Positions 7,758 through 12,902 of a DNA stretch of 12,902 nucleotides are shown one piece after another; the first letter of the stretch is position 1, and every line of letters begins with the position of its first letter. A program made the translations under genes and the position numbers. Source of the stretch: a bacterium (GTDB taxonomy: Bacteria; JAHJDO01); the NCBI GenBank assembly GCA_030652805.1, contig JAUSPT010000070.1, positions 1 through 12,902 of the forward strand, in the 5' to 3' direction. The notes beneath the pieces are model-generated. The model saw only the letters and a list, made by a program, of their open reading frames with translations. It was not told the origin of the DNA and searched no databases.

Positions 7758-9157
7758 CTAAGACTGGATGGTAGAATATTCAAAGACTCTCTGTACTTAG
7801 CGACCGTTCTGCGGGCAATGTTTATTCCTAATGCCTTAAGTTTATCTGCAATTTTCTGGTCACTGATTGGTTTCTTGTGATCTTCATTTTCAATAAGATG
7901 GCGTATTTTTGCCTTTATGTATGTTGATGATGCAGGATTATTACTCATTAAAACTCCACCGCTAAAGAAATATTTGAGAGGCAAAAGTCCGTGAGGAGTT
8001 TGAATATATTTATTTGAAATTGTTCTGCTTATAGTAGACTGATGCACTTCTAATGCATCTGCTACTTCCTTTAACGTCAAGGGCTTTAAATGAGATAATC
8101 CCTTTTCCAAGAATTGCTTTTGATATTTGACAATATGTTTTGTTACTTTAGATATTGTTGCATGCCTTTGTTTTATACTTTTGAGAAGCCATATTGCTGA
8201 TTTGAATTTCTCAAGCAGGAACTTCTTAGCTTTTTCTTCTCCACAGGATTGCACTAGCTTTCTGTATAATGGATTTATCCTAATCATAGGCAATTCTTCA
8301 TTATTAATTACGATTGCGTATTCGACTTCCTCAGCCACCTTTTTAATAGTAACATCAGGCGTAATGTATTTTATCTGAACAGGGTTATACTGTCTTCCAG
8401 GTTTTGGCTCAAGAGAGCATATTAATCCAGCTTCTTTAATGACTTTACATTCAGAGATATTAAGATCATTAGCAATAGATTTGTAGTTTTTCTTGCCTAT
8501 ATCTCCTAAATGATACTTAACTATTTTCTGATTATAGGTATTTTCCTTGCCCATGGATTTTATCTGAATAAGCAAACATTCATCAATTGTTCTTGCCCCA
8601 ACTCCAGCAGGGTCAAATTGCTGTATTATCCCTAAAATCTTCTCAATGCTCTTTGGTGGTACATTTGTAATAGATGCCAGCTCATTCACTGAACTTTGCA
8701 GATATCCATCGTCATTTATTTCATTAATAATTACCTCTCCAATTTTATAATCATCATCTGATAATTTAACAAGATGCAGCTGCTTAAATAGATGTTCTCT
8801 CAAGCCTGAAATATTAGTGATTAAAGTTTCTGCATAGTCCCTTTTCTCCTGTTTTTCTCTTGTATCTTCCTTCTCATGTGTCTGACTGTAATATTCCTGC
8901 CAATCTCGGTCAAGTTTGGAGAATTGCTCCAGTTCTTCTTTTATATGTGCATCAAGACTTTCTTCAATACTACTATCTTCTGCATTAACAGTCTCTGTTT
9001 CCTTAACCAGCTCAAGCATAGGGTTTTCTACCAGTTCCTGTTCTATTGTTTCTTTTAATTCCAGAAGAGGCATTTGGAGCATATGTATAGACTGTCGCAT
9101 CTCGGGAGTCATTACTAACTTTTGCGTTTGTTTTAGCAATAATTCTTGTTTTAACAT
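7748..9157 (-). CDS. rpoN: RNA polymerase sigma-54 factor
   Basis: This 469-residue protein has all sigma-54 regions. Region I (1-50) is Gln/Leu-rich (LLLKQTQKLVMTPEMRQSI), and binds activators. Region II (~55-110) is acidic. The core-binding region (~110-300) includes FDPAGVGARTIDECLLIQI. The DNA-binding part has the helix-turn-helix VHQSTISRTISNKYIQTPHG and the RpoN box ARRTVAKYRE at 448-457. It directs RNA polymerase to -24/-12 promoters and depends on AAA+ enhancer-binding proteins, none of which is encoded in this window. The start has AAGGAG 7 nt upstream. The gene appears monocistronic; the usual raiA/ptsN-type downstream partners are absent, replaced by a convergent kinase gene 17 nt away. 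Confidence 0.97.
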   Translation of the reverse strand: MLKQELLLKQTQKLVMTPEMRQSIHMLQMPLLELKETIEQELVENPMLELVKETETVNAEDSSIEESLDAHIKEELEQFSKLDRDWQEYYSQTHEKEDTREKQEKRDYAETLITNISGLREHLFKQLHLVKLSDDDYKIGEVIINEINDDGYLQSSVNELASITNVPPKSIEKILGIIQQFDPAGVGARTIDECLLIQIKSMGKENTYNQKIVKYHLGDIGKKNYKSIANDLNISECKVIKEAGLICSLEPKPGRQYNPVQIKYITPDVTIKKVAEEVEYAIVINNEELPMIRINPLYRKLVQSCGEEKAKKFLLEKFKSAIWLLKSIKQRHATISKVTKHIVKYQKQFLEKGLSHLKPLTLKEVADALEVHQSTISRTISNKYIQTPHGLLPLKYFFSGGVLMSNNPASSTYIKAKIRHLIENEDHKKPISDQKIADKLKALGINIARRTVAKYRESLNILPSSLRKS

Positions 9158-9251
9158 CTCATCTCTCCTTTTTAATGTTACTACGGGGCTAGAAGAGTGT
9201 AAAGATAAAACTAGTTAGCGGGAATTATTGACTTTTATATTTACGAAGGAA

Positions 9252-9260
9252 TGCTATAAT
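9252..9260 (+). promoter_or_regulatory. Extended -10 promoter of tRNA-Leu
   Basis: TGCTATAAT fits the extended -10 consensus and would start transcription near 9267, about 14 nt before the tRNA. A TTGACT at 9228-9233 is 21 bp upstream of the hexamer, too far to be a regular -35. Confidence 0.55.
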
Positions 9261-9280
9261 GTTTTTTGTATTATTGAGAT

Positions 9281-9367
9281 GCCGAAGTGGTGAAACTGGC
9301 AGACACGCATGGTTCAGGACCATGTGGAGGCAACTCCTTGGGGGTTCAAATCCCCCCTTCGGTACCA
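9281..9367 (+). tRNA. tRNA-Leu (anticodon CAG)
   Basis: An 87-nt class II tRNA. The acceptor stem is GCCGAAG with CTTCGGT (a terminal G-U pair, as in some other bacterial tRNA-Leu), discriminator A, and CCA encoded. The anticodon arm is CATGG-TTCAGGA-CCATG with anticodon CAG, reading CUG. The long variable arm is GGAGGCAACTCC and the T arm is GGGGG-TTCAAAT-CCCCC. A short T-rich run (9368-9375) follows. It stands alone and faces away from rpoN. Confidence 0.97.
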
Positions 9368-9418
9368 TTCTTTTTAAACCCGTAACTTACTCGTTGACAA
9401 CCACTTATAAAAATGGCG

Positions 9419-9440
9419 TTGTGCCCATTTTGTGCCCAAA
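9419..9440. repeat. 22-bp direct repeat, copy 1
   Basis: The repeat consists of two TTGTGCCCA units separated by TT and followed by AA. The identical 22 bp recurs at 11087-11108. This copy lies 51 bp beyond the tRNA-Leu 3' end. The repeat does not match the tRNA 3' end, so it is not a classic tRNA-derived attachment core, but position and spacing suggest a scar of an integrated element. Confidence 0.75.
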
Positions 9441-9504
9441 ACCCGCAAAAAAGGACTTGGTCATCCTCTGCATTAGAAACTACCCACTGAAGCTACTTCT
9501 CCGT

Positions 9505-9693
9505 TTACTTCCTGTCGATTATCAATTTTCCAGCGACGCCTACGTTCTCGGGAGAATTCTCCTTGATGAGAACGACGATCGTTTCCCGTGGCAAGCCGTA
9601 TGCTTTAGTGGCAGCATCCGTTAGCTCTTGAACAAGAATTCTCTTCTTGTCTACGTCCTCAATAATAGGACCTTCGATACTAATGTTGGGCAT
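9505..9693 (-). CDS. 4-oxalocrotonate tautomerase-family protein (DmpI-like)
   Basis: This 62-residue protein starts MPNISIEGP, so removal of Met exposes Pro1, the catalytic base of the tautomerase superfamily. The body and the ending ENVGVAGKLI match the small DmpI/4-OT group in length and pattern. Such proteins form hexamers of a beta-alpha-beta fold and tautomerise enol/keto acids; the true substrate is often unknown. A longer in-frame start exists at 9723, but it would bury Pro1, and AAGGAG stands 5 nt before the ATG at 9693, so the short form is chosen. No aromatic-degradation genes are nearby, so a catabolic role is not supported. Confidence 0.85.
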   Translation of the reverse strand: MPNISIEGPIIEDVDKKRILVQELTDAATKAYGLPRETIVVLIKENSPENVGVAGKLIIDRK

Positions 9694-9723
9694 ATATTCT
9701 CCTTTCTCTACTGTTTCTAACAC

Positions 9724-9975
9724 TAATTATTGAACGTTTACGGTTACCTTACTGCTACCATACCTAAAATTGCTTTTATTGTTTTATACATAATAAAGTT
9801 TCCCTAAAATGCCTTTTTTATTTTTCACCTTTTACTCCTCTTTTAACTTTGGAAAGCATATTTTATATTTTTTATATAGGAAACTTCTCTCTTTATTTGT
9901 TTGTTTATGTAATTCCGTTTCTTCTCCATCAGGTCTTGAGATTGATGGTAATTGAAAAATATTGTTGAACCTTTC
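9724..9975. other. AT-rich intergenic region with no recognised feature
   Basis: About 250 bp, strongly T-rich on the plus strand, between the tautomerase and the secreted-protein genes. No convincing ORF, RNA or inverted repeat is seen. It presumably holds the tautomerase promoter and the 3' end of the upstream transcript. Confidence 0.5.
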
Positions 9976-10383
9976 TTAAGGATCGGTCAATTTTTTTAAT
10001 TTTATCAATACTGGAATTTTATCTTTGCCCGGTTTACCACGTTGTATATACGCTTTATGCGAAGGCTTATAAACAACAAGTGCAAATTCACTGCCTCGTT
10101 CAAACCTATCATACGGCTTAAAAAATCCATCTTTATCTGTTCTTCTTTCCTTTACAGCAACCACTTTATGCACCGCACCTGCAAGCGCAAGCGTGATTCT
10201 TTCTTTTGTCCACTTCACCGCCACATAAGCTCCTTCAATCGGCTCTCCAGTGTCCGCATCAACTACCTGGATTTTTCTGTCTTCTGCTTTTGATAAGAAG
10301 TGATAGCCCATGCAAAAGGCGGAGGTTGTGGTTAGGAAGATTAAAGCCAAAACTACACAAACCCATAATTTATTCTTTAACAT
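9976..10383 (-). CDS. Secreted transthyretin/Ig-like (carboxypeptidase-regulatory-like) protein, intact paralog
   Basis: This 135-residue protein has a signal peptide: basic start MLKNK, then a hydrophobic segment ending LIFLTTTSAFC. The mature part contains QVVDADTGEPIEGAYVAVKW and later TDKDGFFKPYDRF, the pattern of small beta-sandwich domains of the carboxypeptidase regulatory-like (transthyretin-type) class. It should be exported. Cys follows SAF, which is not a good lipobox, so signal peptidase I processing seems likelier than lipidation. It ends with a lysine-rich strand (IPVLIKLKKL). AAGGA precedes the ATG, and the start is 4 nt after the stop of the upstream paralog, so they form one operon. 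The specific function is not known. Confidence 0.75.
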   Translation of the reverse strand: MLKNKLWVCVVLALIFLTTTSAFCMGYHFLSKAEDRKIQVVDADTGEPIEGAYVAVKWTKERITLALAGAVHKVVAVKERRTDKDGFFKPYDRFERGSEFALVVYKPSHKAYIQRGKPGKDKIPVLIKLKKLTDP

Positions 10384-10387
10384 TATT

Positions 10388-10951
10388 TCATTCCTTTTTT
10401 CGTTTTTTTAAACTCTTTTCTCTTATATCTCTACATTTGCTAGATTCTTTTCTGGCCATACTCTCCCATTTTGTATCGCTAAAAAATACTCGAGCATTTA
10501 TAAGAACATGCGTATACTCCTCCGTCATTTCATAGCCCTCTGGCAGTTTTTTGAGTTTGATAATTTTATCAAACTTCAGCTTGCCTTTTTTGATTGAGGG
10601 AGGTCCTCCATACGTATATCCTATTTTCCAAGCTGACATTTCCAGAAAACTTCCATATTTCCACTTGCTCTTAAACGGATGAAACTCTCCATTCTTGTCT
10701 GTTTCTAACTCTATAATCTTTTTCGTTACTGAATTTGGTCCTCCAACATTGAGTAATATTTCCAAAAGTGGATATTTCTTCTACTTAAGCACCACCCACG
10801 CTCCCTCAATCGGCTCTCCTGTGTCTGCGTCAACCACCTGCATTGTCTCATACTTCTTCATCCACTTTGTGCCGAAGCCGAAACAAAAGGCTGAGGTTGT
10901 GGTTAAAAAGATTAAGGCAATTGTTAATAATGATATGTTTATTTTACGCAT
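10388..10951 (-). pseudogene. Secreted Ig-like paralog interrupted by an amber codon
   Basis: From ATG 10951 (AGGAG 9 nt upstream) a 56-codon frame encodes a signal peptide ending LIFLTTTSAFC and then QVVDADTGEPIEGAWVVLK, nearly identical to the downstream paralog. A TAG at 10783-10781 follows. The same frame continues without further stops to TGA at 10390-10388, giving KKYPLLEILLNVGG and ETDKNGEFHPF, again matching the paralog (TDKDGFFKP). The paralog has Trp (TGG) at the TAG position, so a single G-to-A change explains the interruption. The second part (about 130 codons) has no good start or Shine-Dalgarno and would lack a signal peptide. Without the stop the product would be about 186 residues with a C-terminal tail rich in Lys/Arg. 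It is probably a pseudogene or an assembly error. Confidence 0.7.
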
Positions 10952-11001
10952 AATGATTTTCTCCTAAAAAGATTCTATCTTCCATACTCTATCCCCATTA
11001 T

Positions 11002-11031
11002 ATTATAGAATTACTCTTAACTCAAAGGCAA
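11002..11031 (-). promoter_or_regulatory. Sigma-70-type promoter for the secreted-protein genes
   Basis: On the minus strand TTGCCT (11031-11026) is followed by an 18-bp spacer and TATAAT (11007-11002); a second overlapping TATAAT lies at 11002-10997. Transcription would begin near 10995 and give a leader of about 45 nt to the ATG at 10951. Confidence 0.5.
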
Positions 11032-11086
11032 ATGTATAAATAATGCTTCTTATGGAAAAATTCTGTACGGGGGAGAATATTGGTTC

Positions 11087-11108
11087 TTGTGCCCATTTTG
11101 TGCCCAAA
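11087..11108. repeat. 22-bp direct repeat, copy 2
   Basis: Identical to 9419-9440: two TTGTGCCCA units separated by TT and followed by AA. The two copies bound about 1.65 kb with the tautomerase and secreted-protein genes. Read on the minus strand the repeat could encode LGTKWAQ or GHKMGT in different frames, so a shared 3' end of a lost recombinase gene is one possibility. Confidence 0.75.
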
Positions 11109-11194
11109 CTACCCCAAAACAGGTATAAAGTCATCGCAAGTAATATAAGTAATGTAATTTGGTAAGTGTATGTTAGACAGGAACTAAATAAGAT

Positions 11195-11395
11195 TCAGCT
11201 GTATTTTGAAGTGTCAACTTCCTTCTCTGGCTCAATCATGGCAATAAGTTTCTCCACGTCCTTGTATTTAAAGACAATCTCATTATCTAAGCGATAGGCT
11301 TTAATCTTTTTGCTCTTAATAAGTTCTAACATTTCTGCTCTACCGAGCTTTAACGTCTGCTGAACCTCGTTCCTTGTTAGATATTTTCCTGCCAT
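11195..11395 (-). CDS. Small HTH (excisionase/MerR-like) DNA-binding protein
   Basis: This 66-residue protein has the layout of a helix-turn-helix type 17 / excisionase-like winged helix: YLTRNEVQQTLKLGRAEMLELIKSKKIKAYRLDNEI followed by a strand and FKYKDVEKLI. Such proteins bind DNA as small regulators, or act in site-specific recombination; here no recombinase gene is present. GAGG precedes the ATG by about 5 nt. The start is 14 nt after the stop of the kinase-PilZ gene, so it is probably the second gene of the unit controlled by the c-di-GMP riboswitch and could be its transcriptional output or an autoregulator (inference). Confidence 0.75.
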   Translation of the reverse strand: MAGKYLTRNEVQQTLKLGRAEMLELIKSKKIKAYRLDNEIVFKYKDVEKLIAMIEPEKEVDTSKYS

Positions 11396-11409
11396 TTTCC
11401 CTCGTTTCT

Positions 11410-12579
11410 TTATTTAATACTCTCCACAAATTTAGAAAGGGACTCTTCTCTTTCTTTATCGTTTGAGACAAATTGTATGCCAATATTGCAATCTTCTTTC
11501 TTGTGTAAATGCCAGATTATTTGACCATTTAGTTCTAAATATTTCTGAATGTCTAGCACAGGAATTCTCACTTGGAGCCTCATCTTCTCTTTTATTCTAG
11601 AATGCTCTACATCTTTATGTCTCGGTATTCTTATACGAACCCCGCCAAGACTTATGTCCTTTGTGTAGCCATAATATCCAATTAAATGTTTTGTTAAATC
11701 ATTTTGCAATCTCAGCTCAACCCCAATATTAACAGTATACCGCGGATATTTTCTTCTCTCTTGATCTATCCAACTAGTTGTTTTTACAGTTCTTTCTATA
11801 TCTAAAACCAACTCCTCTATGCTTTGATACCTTTCAGCAGGATCAATATTAAGAGTTTTTAAGACAATGTCCTCAAAACCCTTGAATATTTCTTGATTAT
11901 AAACTCGTGGCGGTTTAATAGACATATTTAGTTGCTGAGAAACAATTTGGGCAAGAGTCTCTCCATTAAATGGTCTCCTACCTGTTGCAAGTTCATACAT
12001 AACAACTCCAAGAGAGTAAATATCAGACCGTTCATCTCCTCTATATCCTTTTACTTGTTCAGGAGACATATAATGTGGAGTACCAGCTCTTTCTCGTACT
12101 TTCATGCTATATTTGTCCTTTTCATAAGCTAAACCAAAATCTATTATTTTCACGTCACCACCTTTTGTCAAAATTATATTCCTGCTTTTTATGTCCTGAT
12201 GAATAACGCCTTTTTTGTGAATATACCCAAGTATGTCACATACTTTAAGAATTATACTGATGTAATCCTTTGAGATAGCACCATGCGCTTTTATCAGCTC
12301 TCTCAAGTTATATCCGTCAATATATTCCAGTATAATATATTGAGAATCTTTCTTTTCCCCGAAGTCGTACACCTTGGGAATATTTTCATGACTTAATTTC
12401 TTCATTATTTCAGCTTCGTGAAAAAATCTGTCGATACGTTTTTGGTCAGTATCAGGCTTTATCTGCAGTATTTTAATAATTACATTTGTTTTGCCTTTAA
12501 TCCCTAGATAAATATCTGTAAAATCAGTAGAAGTAAGATATTTATTTATTTTATATCCTGATAAGTATTTTCCAATCAT
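11410..12579 (-). CDS. Ser/Thr protein kinase with C-terminal PilZ (c-di-GMP-binding) domain
   Basis: This 389-residue protein is cytoplasmic, with no membrane segment. Residues ~9-265 are a Hanks-type kinase: K36 in VIIK, catalytic loop HQDIKSRN at 127-134, DFG at 147-149, SPE at 172-174 and DIYSLGVVMYELATGRRPF. The glycine loop is degenerate (LTSTDFTDIYLG, no GxGxxG) and HRD is HQD, but the catalytic Asp129, Asn134 and Asp147 remain, so it may be weakly active. Residues ~274-376 are a PilZ domain: RKYPR (RxxxR, R276 and R280) and DISLGG (DxSxxG, 308-313), the two c-di-GMP-binding motifs, then ending in NIGIQFV. Binding of c-di-GMP is therefore predicted to control the kinase or its targeting. 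An in-frame TTG at 12600 lies inside the terminator stem; ATG 12579 gives the usual kinase start MIGKYLSGYKI and is chosen, although it has no clear Shine-Dalgarno. An HTH gene follows 14 nt downstream. Confidence 0.9.
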   Translation of the reverse strand: MIGKYLSGYKINKYLTSTDFTDIYLGIKGKTNVIIKILQIKPDTDQKRIDRFFHEAEIMKKLSHENIPKVYDFGEKKDSQYIILEYIDGYNLRELIKAHGAISKDYISIILKVCDILGYIHKKGVIHQDIKSRNIILTKGGDVKIIDFGLAYEKDKYSMKVRERAGTPHYMSPEQVKGYRGDERSDIYSLGVVMYELATGRRPFNGETLAQIVSQQLNMSIKPPRVYNQEIFKGFEDIVLKTLNIDPAERYQSIEELVLDIERTVKTTSWIDQERRKYPRYTVNIGVELRLQNDLTKHLIGYYGYTKDISLGGVRIRIPRHKDVEHSRIKEKMRLQVRIPVLDIQKYLELNGQIIWHLHKKEDCNIGIQFVSNDKEREESLSKFVESIK

Positions 12580-12581
12580 AG

Positions 12582-12619
12582 AAATAAAAAACCCATCCAA
12601 GCCCTGACCTGAATGGGTT
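12582..12619 (-). terminator. Intrinsic terminator of the c-di-GMP riboswitch (expression platform)
   Basis: On the minus strand AACCCATTC (12619-12611) pairs with GGATGGGTT (12598-12590) around a 12-nt loop, followed by a U-tract (TTTTATTT). It lies between the aptamer and the ATG at 12579. The 5' arm AACCCA (12619-12614) can alternatively pair perfectly with TGGGTT (12641-12636) at the 3' side of the aptamer. Ligand binding would thus favour the terminator, giving an OFF switch (inferred). Confidence 0.8.
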
Positions 12620-12627
12620 CCCTTTTT

Positions 12628-12727
12628 ATTTCGGCAACCCAGCTACCATAAAGTTTACAACCTCTTAGGTCTGTAGGCTTTGCGTCCTATCCTTTCGGAT
12701 AGTTTGCCCTTATCGACTAACCTAAAT
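12628..12727 (-). promoter_or_regulatory. Cyclic-di-GMP-I riboswitch aptamer (GEMM-I)
   Basis: The minus strand carries the GEMM-I conserved elements in order. P1 pairs ATTTAGGT (12727-12720) with GCCGAAAT (12635-12628). GGGCAAAC (12709-12702) follows, then a stem CTATCC-GAAA-GGATAG (12702-12687) with a GNRA tetraloop, GACGCAAAGCC (12686-12676), and a second arm with the 11-nt tetraloop receptor CCTAAG (12669-12664) and TATGG (12650-12646), then GCTGGGTTGCC. The guanine-binding GGG, the A of GCAAAG that stacks between the bases, and the C before P1 agree with the Vibrio Vc2 aptamer; the G that is A in cGAMP-sensing variants is kept, favouring c-di-GMP. It controls the kinase-PilZ gene. Confidence 0.95.
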
Positions 12728-12759
12728 TTTCAATTAACTACCATTAAGTGTATATCACA

Positions 12760-12788
12760 ATTATCTAAAAGTCAAGAGAGTGTGTCAA
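12760..12788 (-). promoter_or_regulatory. Sigma-70-type promoter of the riboswitch-kinase unit
   Basis: On the minus strand TTGACA (12788-12783) is followed by a 17-bp spacer and GATAAT (12765-12760): a perfect -35 and a 5/6 -10. Transcription would start near 12753, about 26 nt before the aptamer. The -35 lies inside the presumed IS end beginning at 12781. An alternative overlapping promoter is TTGACT (12775-12770) with extended -10 TGATATACA (hexamer 12754-12749) and a 15-bp spacer. Confidence 0.65.
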
Positions 12789-12902
12789 CCACATTTAGAA
12801 ATGTCCGCTTTTAAAACATTTAGAAATGTCCTATTTTGTTAAGATTAGTAGTAGTAAATTTTTCTTTTTGATCAAACTTTTTCTTTTTGTTAATTATGTG
12901 CA
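12781..12902. mobile_element. Probable insertion-sequence end (left terminus, partial)
   Basis: The segment begins TGTGTCAACC, which looks like an IS terminal repeat, and continues with two ACATTTAGAAATGTCC repeats and two polypyrimidine repeats TTTTTCTTTTTG (12859-12870 and 12878-12889). No ORF is seen up to the window edge. This is the layout expected for the non-coding end of a transposon whose transposase lies to the right. The boundary at 12781 is inferred; no target duplication can be checked. Confidence 0.5.
12791..12831. repeat. Tandem palindromic repeat, two copies of a 16-bp motif at 25-bp spacing
   Basis: ACATTTAGAAATGTCC occurs at 12791-12806 and 12816-12831. Each contains a 6-bp dyad, ACATTT-AG-AAATGT. 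Two phased palindromes next to a presumed IS terminus suggest binding sites for a transposase or repressor. Confidence 0.8.

Larger units (their letters stand above)
10952..11194. other. Intergenic region with repeat copy 2 and a minus-strand promoter
   Basis: About 240 bp between the HTH gene stop and the interrupted secreted-protein gene. It contains the promoter at 11002-11031 and the second 22-bp direct repeat. Otherwise no ORF or RNA is recognised. Confidence 0.5.

Noticed and set aside
9175-9203. Candidate rpoN promoter, TTTACA and TAACAT with a 17-bp spacer on the minus strand
   Set aside because: Its start site would fall within the rpoN Shine-Dalgarno, leaving no usable leader.
9228-9233. 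TTGACT as the -35 of the tRNA-Leu promoter
   Set aside because: The 21-bp distance to TATAAT is too long; the extended -10 is sufficient.
9334-9367. Duplicate of the tRNA-Leu 3' end as an att site
   Set aside because: No second copy of the T arm/acceptor sequence was found in the window; the 22-bp repeat is unrelated to it.
9259-9624. 121-codon plus-strand ORF across the tRNA and the tautomerase
   Set aside because: It overlaps the tRNA-Leu and is antisense to the tautomerase; the translation has no protein-like pattern.
6472-10783. Stop-codon reassignment to explain the two interrupted genes
   Set aside because: The interruptions use different stops (TAA and TAG), and both codons end intact genes here (ackA and rpoN end in TAG, pta in TAA).
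12577-12600. Upstream TTG start (12600) for the kinase-PilZ gene
   Set aside because: It lies inside the terminator stem and would encode the U-tract as residues; ATG 12579 gives the standard kinase N-terminus.
1-12902. CRISPR array or defence system
   Set aside because: No regularly spaced repeats beyond the two-copy IS repeat and no Cas or nuclease-like genes were seen.

Overview
The window is AT-rich bacterial chromosome carrying housekeeping and accessory genes. The gene set is an alternative GlmU-like enzyme, a NagB/PIG-L fusion, sigma-54, small Hanks-type kinases, a PilZ protein and a class I cyclic-di-GMP riboswitch. This suggests an uncultured, probably Gram-negative-type bacterium, perhaps from a candidate phylum in or near the PVC/Omnitrophota or Bacteroidota-like lineages. 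That placement is inference and weak. Stop codons behave as in the standard code.

Layout. At 1-145 is the 3' tail of a DDE transposase. At 221-2572 (+) is a NagB-like/PIG-L deacetylase fusion. It converges, with stop codons overlapping by 4 nt, on a minus-strand operon that reads nagB (broken by an in-frame stop), pta, ackA, alternative glmU-like (6819 down to 2569). Together these suggest amino-sugar and acetate handling: deacetylation/deamination of amino sugars, conversion of acetate or acetyl phosphate to and from acetyl-CoA, and UDP-GlcNAc-type nucleotide sugar synthesis. Divergent from the operon is a small soluble Ser/Thr kinase (6933-7730), which ends tail to tail with rpoN (9157-7748).

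A tRNA-Leu(CAG) follows at 9281-9367. Beyond it lies an accessory-looking stretch bounded by two 22-bp direct repeats (9419 and 11087). The stretch holds a tautomerase and two paralogous secreted proteins, one interrupted by an amber codon.

The right end is the most unusual part. A cyclic-di-GMP-I riboswitch with its own terminator (minus strand, 12727-12582) precedes a Ser/Thr kinase fused to a C-terminal PilZ domain, the standard c-di-GMP receptor fold, followed by a small HTH protein. The gene for a predicted c-di-GMP-binding kinase therefore appears to be controlled by c-di-GMP at the RNA level as well. The best -35 box of this transcription unit lies inside what looks like the end of an insertion sequence (12781 onward), so a mobile element may have supplied part of its promoter.
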